Shown here: positions 1 to 6,599 of the stretch, one piece after another
Layout of the letters: each line of letters begins with the position of its first letter
How positions within the stretch are numbered: position 1 is the first letter of the stretch
NCBI GenBank assembly: GCA_036338025.1
Contig: JAYZDB010000266.1
Span: 1 to 17,477 of the forward strand
DNA: 17,477 nt
Origin: JAYZDB01 sp036338025
Lineage (GTDB): Bacteria > Planctomycetota > UBA1135 > UBA2386
Reading direction: 5' to 3'
Notes under the pieces: model-generated
What the model saw: the letters and a program-made list of their open reading frames with translations, nothing else
Databases searched by the model: none
What the model was told of the DNA's origin: nothing
Position numbers and translations under genes: made by a program

Positions 1-1
1 C

Positions 2-217
2 GAGGGTGATGATCTCCTCGACACCTGGGACGCGCTCGGCAACTTCTTCCACGAACAATGCCGTGGTGCGATGGCGCATGTGCTCTGCGGCAATCCGGAC
101 TTGCCAAAACGCCTCGGTTTACGTTCGAGTCGGAAGATCCCCGTGAAGAACGGTGGCATCGATTGTCGTTGGTTGCGCTACGAGATCGGCATGGAACGCA
201 AGGCGCGGCGCCCCTGA
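2..217 (+). CDS. C-terminal end of RlmL-type class I SAM-dependent RNA methyltransferase (5' partial)
   Basis: The open frame runs in from the left edge and ends at TGA 215-217, leaving 71 residues. The segment GNPDLPKRLGLRSSRK followed by NGGIDCRWLRYE matches the end of the UPF0020/THUMP methyltransferases such as E. coli RlmL, which methylate guanine N2 in 23S rRNA using S-adenosylmethionine. In that family a 'NP-L-LGL-s-k' stretch and an 'NG-i-cr---Y' strand close the catalytic domain. The SAM-binding and NPPY motifs lie outside the window, so the exact target base cannot be assigned. The protein stops right after the catalytic fold, so it lacks the second methyltransferase domain (RlmK) fused in E. 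coli. The stop lies 9 nt from the stop of the convergent SDR gene, with no visible terminator hairpin between them. Family assignment is fairly secure; substrate is inferred. Confidence 0.7.
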   Translation, partial: EGDDLLDTWDALGNFFHEQCRGAMAHVLCGNPDLPKRLGLRSSRKIPVKNGGIDCRWLRYEIGMERKARRP

Positions 218-226
218 GTCAGCCAC

Positions 227-1009
227 CTAGGGCTTGAAGCCGCGGATCGTGAAGCCTCCGTCGACCGCCAGACTCTGGCCGGTGACGTATGACGCCCCTG
301 GCATGCACAAGAAGGCGACCGTCGCCGCGACCTCCTCGGGTTCCCCGATCCTCTTGAGTGGAGTCGGTTCGAGCACCTTTTCATGGTACTCGGGGTCTTT
401 CAGTACCTGTTCGGCGAGCGGCGTTCGGATGTACCAGGGAGCGACGGCGTTGACGAGGATGTGGTCAGCCGCCCACTCGACCGCCAGGTTCTTGGTCATC
501 TGGGTCAGGGCCGCCTTCGCCATGCCGTAGGGAGTGCCGGTGCCGACGTTGGTAAGACCAGCGACGGAGGTGACGTTGACGATTCGAGACGGACCGCCAG
601 CGGTCGCCGCCTTGCGCAGCGCGGGGTATGCCAGGCGACACATTTCGAAGGGCGCCCGCTGGTTGGTGGCGACGAGGTGGTCGATTTCGCTGGCGTCGTA
701 ATCATCTGTCGGTTTGCGGATGTTGGTACCGACATTGTTGATCAGGATGTCCAACTGATCGTCACGGGCGGCGGCTGACAGGGCGGCTTGCCGACCGCTC
801 GAGGTCGTGATGTCGCTGACCACGCCGCTGACTGCCAATCCACGCTCCCGCCACTGTGTGACCGTCGTCTCGATGTCGTCTTGGGTGCGGGCCGTAATGC
901 AGACCTCCGCGCCCAACTCCAGGAGTTCGAGAGCGATGGCCCGGCCGATCCCCTTGGTGGCGCCGGTCACCAGCGCGGTCTTGCCGTCGAGTCGCCAACG
1001 TTGACTCAT
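227..1009 (-). CDS. SDR family NAD(P)-dependent oxidoreductase (tropinone-reductase-like)
   Basis: A 260-residue classical short-chain dehydrogenase/reductase, the usual length. Rossmann motif TGATKGIG is at residues 15-22, the NNVG structural motif at 91-94 and the catalytic set is Asn116, Ser148, Tyr161 and Lys165 (YGMAK). The C-terminal VTGQSLAVDGGF (242-253) is typical of the family. The opening WRLDGKTALVTG and the overall pattern resemble tropinone-reductase-like SDRs, which reduce a carbonyl with NADPH; the substrate cannot be read from sequence. The start is set by a GGAGG Shine-Dalgarno 7 nt upstream. An in-frame start 46 codons further up (1147) adds only low-quality sequence lacking family similarity and was not used. 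It is cytosolic with no signal peptide. It is divergent from the YheT-like hydrolase and convergent with the methyltransferase, so it is probably monocistronic. Confidence 0.93.
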   Translation of the reverse strand: MSQRWRLDGKTALVTGATKGIGRAIALELLELGAEVCITARTQDDIETTVTQWRERGLAVSGVVSDITTSSGRQAALSAAARDDQLDILINNVGTNIRKPTDDYDASEIDHLVATNQRAPFEMCRLAYPALRKAATAGGPSRIVNVTSVAGLTNVGTGTPYGMAKAALTQMTKNLAVEWAADHILVNAVAPWYIRTPLAEQVLKDPEYHEKVLEPTPLKRIGEPEEVAATVAFLCMPGASYVTGQSLAVDGGFTIRGFKP

Positions 1010-1016
1010 CGGATTG

Positions 1017-1021
1017 CCTCC
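1017..1021 (-). promoter_or_regulatory. Shine-Dalgarno GGAGG for the SDR gene
   Basis: On the - strand the sequence reads GGAGG, then 7 nt, then ATG at 1009. It decides the start of the SDR gene over the longer in-frame option. It is one of only two convincing ribosome binding sites in this window. Confidence 0.75.
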
Positions 1022-1121
1022 ATCGGGAGCCGGCGCCGATGGGTCTTGGGCGACGCGGGAGCGCGGAGACAAGCAGAGGCGGTGATCGGCGGGAGGTCGT
1101 GTGGTCGCATGGCGCTGAAGA

Positions 1122-1127
1122 TACACT
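1122..1127 (+). promoter_or_regulatory. Possible -10 element (TACACT), leaderless start of the YheT-like gene
   Basis: TACACT matches 4 of 6 bases of the TATAAT consensus and ends 7 nt before the GTG at 1135, so transcription would begin at about the start codon. No good -35 is visible at the usual distance. On the opposite strand the overlapping TATCTT (1123-1118) could serve as a -10 for the divergent SDR gene, with a leader of about 100 nt. Inferred from position and similarity only. Confidence 0.35.
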
Positions 1128-1134
1128 CTGGCTC

Positions 1135-2139
1135 GTGTTTCCGGCATTCGTTCCCCATCCCGCGCTGCGCAACCCGCACCTGATGACGGTGGCCAGCTAC
1201 CTCCTGCCCCGCCGCTGGCTCGGGTCGGGGTCGCCGGCTGGCGTCGAACGGCAGTTCGAGGTCGCTGCCGACAACAAGGTGGTAGCGCGCTGCCACTGGC
1301 AGGCTGAGCCGACCGAAGTGCCGACCCTGCTGTTGCTACACGGTTTGTCCGGTTCGCATTCTTCCAGCTACATGGTGGGGCTCGCCGGTAAGGCTGTGCA
1401 GTCCGGGTTCAACGTGCTGCGGCTGAACATGCGGAACTGTGGCGACACCGAGCACCTCGCGACCACTCTCTACCACTCGGGTTTGAGTTCGGATGTCGAG
1501 GTGGTGATCGACACACTGGCCGACGAGGGCCATCGCAGGATCTACCTCGCGGGTTTTTCGATGGGTGGGAACATAGCGCTGCGGGTGGCTGGCCAATCGC
1601 ACGAAGCCGGACGTTCGATACTGCGAGGCGTCGCCGCAGTATCCCCTGCGATCGATCTTGCACTCGCGGTGCAGAACATCGATCAGGGTTTTGTCAACGG
1701 ACTCTACCGTCGCTCGTTTATGGCGCACTTGCGTGGGATGTTGCGCCGCAAGGCAAGCCAGTTTCCTGGCAGGTTTGACCTGACGGGTCTGCGTCGCGTG
1801 CGGACTCTCCAAGAGTTTGACGATCGCTTCACGGCACCGAGTTTTGGTTTCGGTGACGCAGCCAACTACTACCGGACCGCAACAGCCTTGCCCCTGCTCG
1901 AGCATATCAAGGTGCCGACTCTCTTCGTGCAAGCTGCCGATGACCCGATGCTGCCGGTCAGCCAGATTGATCAGGTGAGCGGGCTCGACAATCCTGCGAT
2001 CGAACTGCTGGTGCCACGCACCGGAGGTCACTGTGCCTTCCTGTCCAGGCGGCCAGCAGTCAGCTCAGTTGGGCGTGATCTGGATCGCTATTGGGCCGAA
2101 AACCGTGTCGTGCAGTTCCTGCTTGGCCTGGCGCCGTAG
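1135..2139 (+). CDS. YheT-family alpha/beta hydrolase
   Basis: A 334-residue alpha/beta hydrolase of the E. coli YheT/UPF0017 (ABHD1/3-like) family, cytosolic, with likely esterase or lipase-like activity on an unknown substrate. Numbering from the GTG: the family opening NPHLMT is at 13-18, oxyanion-hole HGLSG at 69-73, nucleophile elbow GFSMGG at 140-145 (Ser142), the acid in AADDPM at 267-272 (Asp269 or Asp270) and the catalytic His299 in GGHCAF. The lid-region motif RRVRTLQEFDD followed by Y-D/N-YY also matches YheT. I chose GTG 1135 because YheT proteins begin only a short distance before NPHL and because TACACT lies 7 nt upstream. The in-frame ATG at 1039 would add 32 residues rich in rare codons (AGA, CGA, ACA) with no family similarity. 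It is the first gene of a probable three-gene run with the stress-like protein and antiporter. Confidence 0.9.
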   Translation: MFPAFVPHPALRNPHLMTVASYLLPRRWLGSGSPAGVERQFEVAADNKVVARCHWQAEPTEVPTLLLLHGLSGSHSSSYMVGLAGKAVQSGFNVLRLNMRNCGDTEHLATTLYHSGLSSDVEVVIDTLADEGHRRIYLAGFSMGGNIALRVAGQSHEAGRSILRGVAAVSPAIDLALAVQNIDQGFVNGLYRRSFMAHLRGMLRRKASQFPGRFDLTGLRRVRTLQEFDDRFTAPSFGFGDAANYYRTATALPLLEHIKVPTLFVQAADDPMLPVSQIDQVSGLDNPAIELLVPRTGGHCAFLSRRPAVSSVGRDLDRYWAENRVVQFLLGLAP

Positions 2140-2192
2140 GTTTCGCAGAGAAACGGCTGACGAAGCCTGGCCTTGTCGCCACACTCTCCGCC

Positions 2193-3044
2193 ATGAGCAA
2201 GGTCGACCAGTTCGAGAGCGCCTTCCGGTCTGCAAGCAAGGCGGTCTACCACCTCGATCCGCCGGAAGTTCGGCGCGTACTGTTGGTCACCGATCTCGAC
2301 TCGCCGGAGATGCAGCAGCTAGTTGACCAGCTGCGGCAATTTCTTCTGGTGCTCGACGGCGCTGAGTGGCAGCGGATAGGTCGCGGGGAGTTCGAGAATG
2401 TCGCGGAGCTTCTGGAGCTGGTAGAGAGACACAAACCCGACCTCGTCGTGACCTATCGTCACCTGGGTAGTGACGCGTGGAAGTGGCCGTTCAGCCTCGG
2501 GGAGTATCTCGACGTCCTGACCCAGGCATCTGGTTGCCCCGTGCTCGTGCTACCGCACCCGACCGAGGGCGGTGCCATGGATCATGCCTTGACGGATACC
2601 AACGTGGTGATGGCGATCACCGACCACCTGACTGGCGACGATCAGTTGGTGAATTGGAGCGCTCGTTTCACTGCTCGCGATGGTGTGCTCTACCTGTCTC
2701 ACGTCGAAAACCAGAACCAATTCGAACGGCTGATCGAGACCATCGGCAAGATCCCCTCGATCGATACCGATGACGCTCGCGATACGATCCTGGCGCAGCT
2801 CCTGAAAGAACCCACCGACTACATCCAATCTTGCAAGCTCGTGCTGGACGGATCGGATTTGTCCCTCGATGTGCGGGCCGTGGTGATGATCGGACGCCGG
2901 CTCAAGGAGTACAAGAAGTTGATCGAGGAACACGCGGTCGACATGTTGGTGATGAACACCAAGGACGAATACCAGTCGGCGATGCATGGCCTCGCCTATC
3001 CTCTGGCGGTGGAGATCCGGTCGATCCCGCTGCTTCTGCTGTAG
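2193..3044 (+). CDS. Tandem universal-stress-protein-like protein, degenerate
   Basis: A 283-residue soluble protein that looks like two UspA-type alpha/beta domains in tandem. The first spans about 27-121 (RRVLLVTDL near the start, then HKPDLVVTY, and CPVLVLPHP at the end). The second spans about 137-283 (NVVMAITDH, then HAVDMLVMN, and RSIPLLLL at the end). Each shows the USP rhythm of an initial hydrophobic strand, a late 'D-lvv' strand and a closing 'pvlvl' strand. The G-2x-G-9x-G(S/T) ATP-binding signature is not intact in either half, so it resembles a non-nucleotide-binding USP. The start at ATG 2193 lies beyond the hydrolase stop; an in-frame ATG at 2091 would read through the end of the hydrolase gene. 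No Shine-Dalgarno is visible, but CACACT ends 7 nt before the ATG. The stop is 3 nt before the antiporter start, which suggests co-translation and perhaps a regulatory role on transport. USP assignment is by pattern and moderately sure. Confidence 0.72.
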   Translation: MSKVDQFESAFRSASKAVYHLDPPEVRRVLLVTDLDSPEMQQLVDQLRQFLLVLDGAEWQRIGRGEFENVAELLELVERHKPDLVVTYRHLGSDAWKWPFSLGEYLDVLTQASGCPVLVLPHPTEGGAMDHALTDTNVVMAITDHLTGDDQLVNWSARFTARDGVLYLSHVENQNQFERLIETIGKIPSIDTDDARDTILAQLLKEPTDYIQSCKLVLDGSDLSLDVRAVVMIGRRLKEYKKLIEEHAVDMLVMNTKDEYQSAMHGLAYPLAVEIRSIPLLLL

Positions 3045-3047
3045 CCG

Positions 3048-4487
3048 ATGACTCTCCAGATGACATCGATGTCTCTCATTTCGGCTACGTCTGCCCTTCA
3101 GGATGCTGCGCATCAATCTCCCGAGGTCCCTCTCGGAGTGACCCTGTTCTTCACCGGGATCCTGGTGGCGATGATCCTCTGTCTTGCCCTGGAAGAGAAA
3201 CTCCACGCCAAGAAGTCGGTGATCGTCGGGGCCTTCGCGATGGTCTCGCTGTTGTGTGGTGCTGCCTGCCATCTGTTGCCGTTTGGCCCGGTCGAGGTCG
3301 GCGGACACCAGATCGACTTGCCGGTTTACATTCCAGCCGTGGACTGGAACGTCATCGCGATCATCCTCGGGTCTTCGCTGTTCGTGGATGTCACCGCCAA
3401 GAGTGGTCTGTTCACCTGGGTTGCGATCAAGCTCACCAAGGCGTCGCGGGGTGATCCGTTCAAGCTCCTGGTCTCGTACGGGTTGATGACCGTTGTGTTT
3501 TCGGCGGTCCTCAACAACGTCACCGCGATGATCATCGTGGGGTCTCTGACAGCGGTGTCCCTGGAGAAACTCGGCCGGCGCGAGAAGTTGCTCGGGTTTC
3601 TGCTGATCGAGGGACTACTGACCAACGTTGGGGGATTGCTGACGCTGATCTCGTCAGTTCCAAACATCATCGTTGGCACCAAGGCCGGCATCTCGTTTAT
3701 CGACTTCTTCCTGGTGGCGGGCCCCTACGTCGCGGTTGCGACGGTGATCACGCTGCTGATGGGTGCGAAGCTGATGGGCATCCAGGGCCTGCGTACTGCC
3801 GAGGAGCGTGCCGAGGCCCGTGAGTTGGTGGCGGGCTTTGACGAGAACGACGGGGTCGAGAGCCCGGTCTTTTTTTGGTTCGGCGCCTGCATGCTGGTGG
3901 CCTTCATCGGTGTGATTGCCAGCGCATCGGTGTTGCCTTGGATCTCAGACCTGAAGATGGGCTATGTCGCCTTGTCATTCGGCCTGATCATGCTGCTGCG
4001 TTTCAAGGCGGTTGCCGACAAGTTCTACCAGGCGATCGATTGGGACCTGTTGGCGTTCTTCGCCTGCCTGTTCGTGGTGATCAACGTAATGGAACATGCG
4101 CAGGTGTTGCACATGATCGGTCAGGGTCTGGAGGGCATCATCGGACTCGGTGACGTCCTGGGTGCCGGGTCGATCCTGGTGACTTCGGCGGCTGCGAGTT
4201 CCGTGACCGACAACATCCCGCTAGCTGCGATGTTGGCCCAGATCCTGGGCGAGAATGCCATGATCGCGGGGGATCCTGATTCGCGGTTCTGGTGGTCGGT
4301 CATCTTTGGTGCCAACCTGGGAGGCAACTTGACGCCGATCGGCTCGGCTTCGACCTTGGTTGCGGTGACCATCATCCACAAGCACGGGTTGCCGATGCCT
4401 TTTGTCCGTTTTGTGCGGCTGGCTTTGCCCTATGCGCTGGTGCAGTTGGTGCTGGCGACTGCCTATGTGCTGATATTCGTGGGATGA
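3048..4487 (+). CDS. nhaD: NhaD/ArsB-type ion antiporter (IT superfamily), probable Na+/H+ antiporter
   Basis: A 479-residue inner-membrane protein with about 11-12 hydrophobic segments, the usual size for the NhaD/ArsB branch of the ion transporter superfamily. The family's two inverted half-repeats are visible. The first has VLNNVTAMIIVG (154-165) and SSVPNIIVG (202-210). The second has SSVTDNIPLAAML (384-396) and GANLGGNLTPIGSAS (421-435). In this superfamily the paired Asn/Thr/Asp-rich hairpins bind the ion, and NhaD members exchange Na+ or Li+ for protons. ArsB arsenite transport is the main alternative, but there are no ars genes nearby. A cytoplasmic loop lies at about 245-275. In-frame ATGs at 3060 and 3069 are alternative starts. 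It is probably co-transcribed with the USP-like gene 3 nt upstream. It ends 18 nt from the convergent dikinase gene without an obvious terminator. Confidence 0.85.
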   Translation: MTLQMTSMSLISATSALQDAAHQSPEVPLGVTLFFTGILVAMILCLALEEKLHAKKSVIVGAFAMVSLLCGAACHLLPFGPVEVGGHQIDLPVYIPAVDWNVIAIILGSSLFVDVTAKSGLFTWVAIKLTKASRGDPFKLLVSYGLMTVVFSAVLNNVTAMIIVGSLTAVSLEKLGRREKLLGFLLIEGLLTNVGGLLTLISSVPNIIVGTKAGISFIDFFLVAGPYVAVATVITLLMGAKLMGIQGLRTAEERAEARELVAGFDENDGVESPVFFWFGACMLVAFIGVIASASVLPWISDLKMGYVALSFGLIMLLRFKAVADKFYQAIDWDLLAFFACLFVVINVMEHAQVLHMIGQGLEGIIGLGDVLGAGSILVTSAAASSVTDNIPLAAMLAQILGENAMIAGDPDSRFWWSVIFGANLGGNLTPIGSASTLVAVTIIHKHGLPMPFVRFVRLALPYALVQLVLATAYVLIFVG

Positions 4488-4505
4488 TGGTCCAGACCGG
4501 AGTGG

Positions 4506-6494
4506 TCAGTACACCCACGGACGCGCCTGTTTGATCACCAGCTTGTTCTCGGCGGTGACCTTGAATTCGATCTCCATGGCGAACTTGCCGTCGGATCGCT
4601 TGTGGCCATAGTGGCGTCGGAACTTGCGCTTGATCCGGCCGAGGTGCCGGCGCAATTGGTCGGCGTGCGCCCGGCTGAGAATCTCCTGATTCCCCTGCAC
4701 CCGGTTGGAGTAGGTGACGATTGTGTCGTCACGGGAACTCGAGGGGCTGAGCAGGACTTCTTCTGGAATCGATTGGCCTTCCGGGTTGGTGACCATGTCT
4801 TCGCCTAGTTGCGTGTTGACGTAGTACTTGTTGCCGGACTGGTAGACGATGTCATCGGAAACTGCGACGCCGTTGGCCTTCTCTTCACTGAAGTTCGGAT
4901 GCAGTAGCACTCCCATCGCGGTAGCGTCGTGATCGATCCTGTAGAAGTCCCGTTCCTCGAAGGCGCGGAAGTTCCACAGGCTGGCGTAGACCTGCTGGAT
5001 CGAGCTGGCGATCGGGCCCTCGGTCTTGTCGTGGGTGTAGGAGCTGTATAGGCCAGCACCACTGAAGCCCGGCAGGTCCTCGTTGTTGGTGCTCGAACGG
5101 CAGCGGATCGGATGGTCACCAAAGCTCTTTTGTACCGTGGCCAGCGCTGTCTGCAGCCGTGCTGGCATCTCACCCTTGCTGATAGTCCGGCGAAACTGCT
5201 CCAAGGCCTTGATTCGCTTGTCGGTGTTCTTGGCGAATTCTGGCCCCGCCATCATGGCAGCAGCCTTGGCGTAGAAGCCGTTGTGTCTCATGAACTCGTC
5301 GTAGAATGCGAACGGCACTGCGAATCCGTTCGGCACCGTGCCTTCGGGAAATCCGAGCTTGCGGAGGGCGGCGAGGTTGGCGGCCTTGACTCCGACACTG
5401 TTGGAGTACTCGAAGTCGATGTCGTCCAGCGCCTGGATCTGTTTGACGGAGAGGTTTCTCTTCGGCACCTGTGTCTCGGTCGGGCGAAGGCTGGCGAAGT
5501 GCTTGTCGACGGCCTTACGACTGGCTTCTCGTAGTTCGTAGCCGTCGGCGTTGACCTTGTAGTAGACGTACTTTCCTATCAGCCTGGTGATGGACTTGTT
5601 GCGGGTCGCATCCTTCAAGAAGGCATTTGGCACGCCGTCCTGAATTGCGCGCAGGTTGACGTGTGACAGAGGTGTCTGTCGAACTGCGGTAATGATCCCG
5701 GCGACTCGCGGCATCTCGTTGGGGAGTGTCGGGTAGAGGACGATGTCGCGTGGGTTGGGACGCTGGTCGCTCTTCATCAGGCGCAGCCGCCCGTAGCCTT
5801 CGGCGGAGTTGAGTGGCAGGAAGGCGATGTCCTTGTAGACGTCTTCCGGGAAGAAACTGGGGATGTTGGCCTTGTCGTACAGCTCTTTGTCACGCTCGTA
5901 CTGGGCCTTGGCGCGCGGCAATGGGTAGTACGCGATCCTGCCCTTGGTGAACGGCGCGAAGTTCTCAAGCATGTCGATGGACATCTTGACCATCTTGTAT
6001 TCATAACTGTCGTTGGGTTCGTACTCGATGGTGAACAGACCGGGCTTGCCATTCGGGGCCATCAACAGCGGTCGGTAGGCCAGCACACCGCGCATTTGGC
6101 TGACCAATGCAGTCCGTTCCCGACCTGGTCCGCCGCGGCCGAACCCACCGCGACCGGGTCCGCGGCGGCCCTGCTGTGTGATGCCTACCGTGCGCATGAA
6201 CATCGGGTGTCCACGATGTGTGTTGGTATTGATGAAGTAGAGGATCGGTTTACCGGTCTCGACCGCCTCAAGCTGGTATTTGACGTATTCGATTCCCCTG
6301 AGGCCGACGTCGACCATTACGTCCGGTCCCTGGTAGGAGAGCTTCTGGAAGGTCTTGAAGTCTGGTATGCGGTCCGTCCCGTCTTCGAAACTCAACTTGG
6401 CAGGGTCCGGGAGATTCTGAGCCGGTGCCGGCAGTACCAGTAGCAGCGGGAGGAGAACACAGCAGGAGCGGGCGAAGTTCATGGTGGCAATCAT
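4506..6494 (-). CDS. Exported dikinase-like protein: phosphohistidine domain plus PPDK-type ATP-binding domain
   Basis: A 662-residue protein with a signal peptide (hydrophobic 12-22, likely cut after APA at 25). Residues 40-250 are an unrecognised N-terminal region with an Arg/Gly-rich insert at 108-127. Residues about 250-300 look like a swivelling phosphohistidine domain: TPLSHVNLRA (274-283) puts a candidate catalytic His at 278, closest to the LSHVSVRA motif of plant glucan water dikinase. Residues about 365-662 form the PPDK N-terminal ATP-binding domain: VGVKAANLAAL (368-378), RCRSSTNNEDLPGFSGAG (464-481), SLWNFRA (505-511), MGVLLHP (527-533) and QARPW (656-660). The PEP/pyruvate TIM barrel of PpsA and PPDK is absent. 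The order His domain then ATP domain is that of glucan water dikinases, so an ATP-driven phosphorylation of an unknown substrate is plausible. Export is odd for an ATP-using enzyme. M5 (6482) is an alternative start. There is no Shine-Dalgarno, and a 105-bp gap separates it from the DUF1501 gene. Confidence 0.82.
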   Translation of the reverse strand: MIATMNFARSCCVLLPLLLVLPAPAQNLPDPAKLSFEDGTDRIPDFKTFQKLSYQGPDVMVDVGLRGIEYVKYQLEAVETGKPILYFINTNTHRGHPMFMRTVGITQQGRRGPGRGGFGRGGPGRERTALVSQMRGVLAYRPLLMAPNGKPGLFTIEYEPNDSYEYKMVKMSIDMLENFAPFTKGRIAYYPLPRAKAQYERDKELYDKANIPSFFPEDVYKDIAFLPLNSAEGYGRLRLMKSDQRPNPRDIVLYPTLPNEMPRVAGIITAVRQTPLSHVNLRAIQDGVPNAFLKDATRNKSITRLIGKYVYYKVNADGYELREASRKAVDKHFASLRPTETQVPKRNLSVKQIQALDDIDFEYSNSVGVKAANLAALRKLGFPEGTVPNGFAVPFAFYDEFMRHNGFYAKAAAMMAGPEFAKNTDKRIKALEQFRRTISKGEMPARLQTALATVQKSFGDHPIRCRSSTNNEDLPGFSGAGLYSSYTHDKTEGPIASSIQQVYASLWNFRAFEERDFYRIDHDATAMGVLLHPNFSEEKANGVAVSDDIVYQSGNKYYVNTQLGEDMVTNPEGQSIPEEVLLSPSSSRDDTIVTYSNRVQGNQEILSRAHADQLRRHLGRIKRKFRRHYGHKRSDGKFAMEIEFKVTAENKLVIKQARPWVY

Positions 6495-6599
6495 GGGCGG
6501 TTGAGCCGACGAATAGAATGTGCAGACTAACGGTTGGAAAGCGGTTTTGGCCGCAGGTCGGGAGGTCGCATTCTTGTATTCGATTGTTGGTATCTGGTG

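Noticed and set aside
1039..1134. Longer N-terminus for the YheT-like hydrolase from ATG 1039 (GGGAG upstream) or GTG 1099
   Set aside because: The added residues lack family similarity and use rare codons; YheT proteins start close to the NPHL motif, and a -10-like TACACT lies inside this stretch.
2550..3308. A 252-codon open frame on the - strand across the USP-like and antiporter genes
   Set aside because: It spans two supported + strand genes and its product is low-complexity His/Arg/Gln-rich sequence.
4488..4505. Possible bidirectional terminator between the convergent antiporter and dikinase genes
   Set aside because: Only a GGTC/GACC pairing with a 2-nt loop is present and there is no T-run.
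6495..6599. Hairpin GCGG-N6-CCGC and a possible promoter in the gap before the dikinase gene
   Set aside because: The stem is only 4 bp without a T-run, and no -35/-10 pair is convincing.
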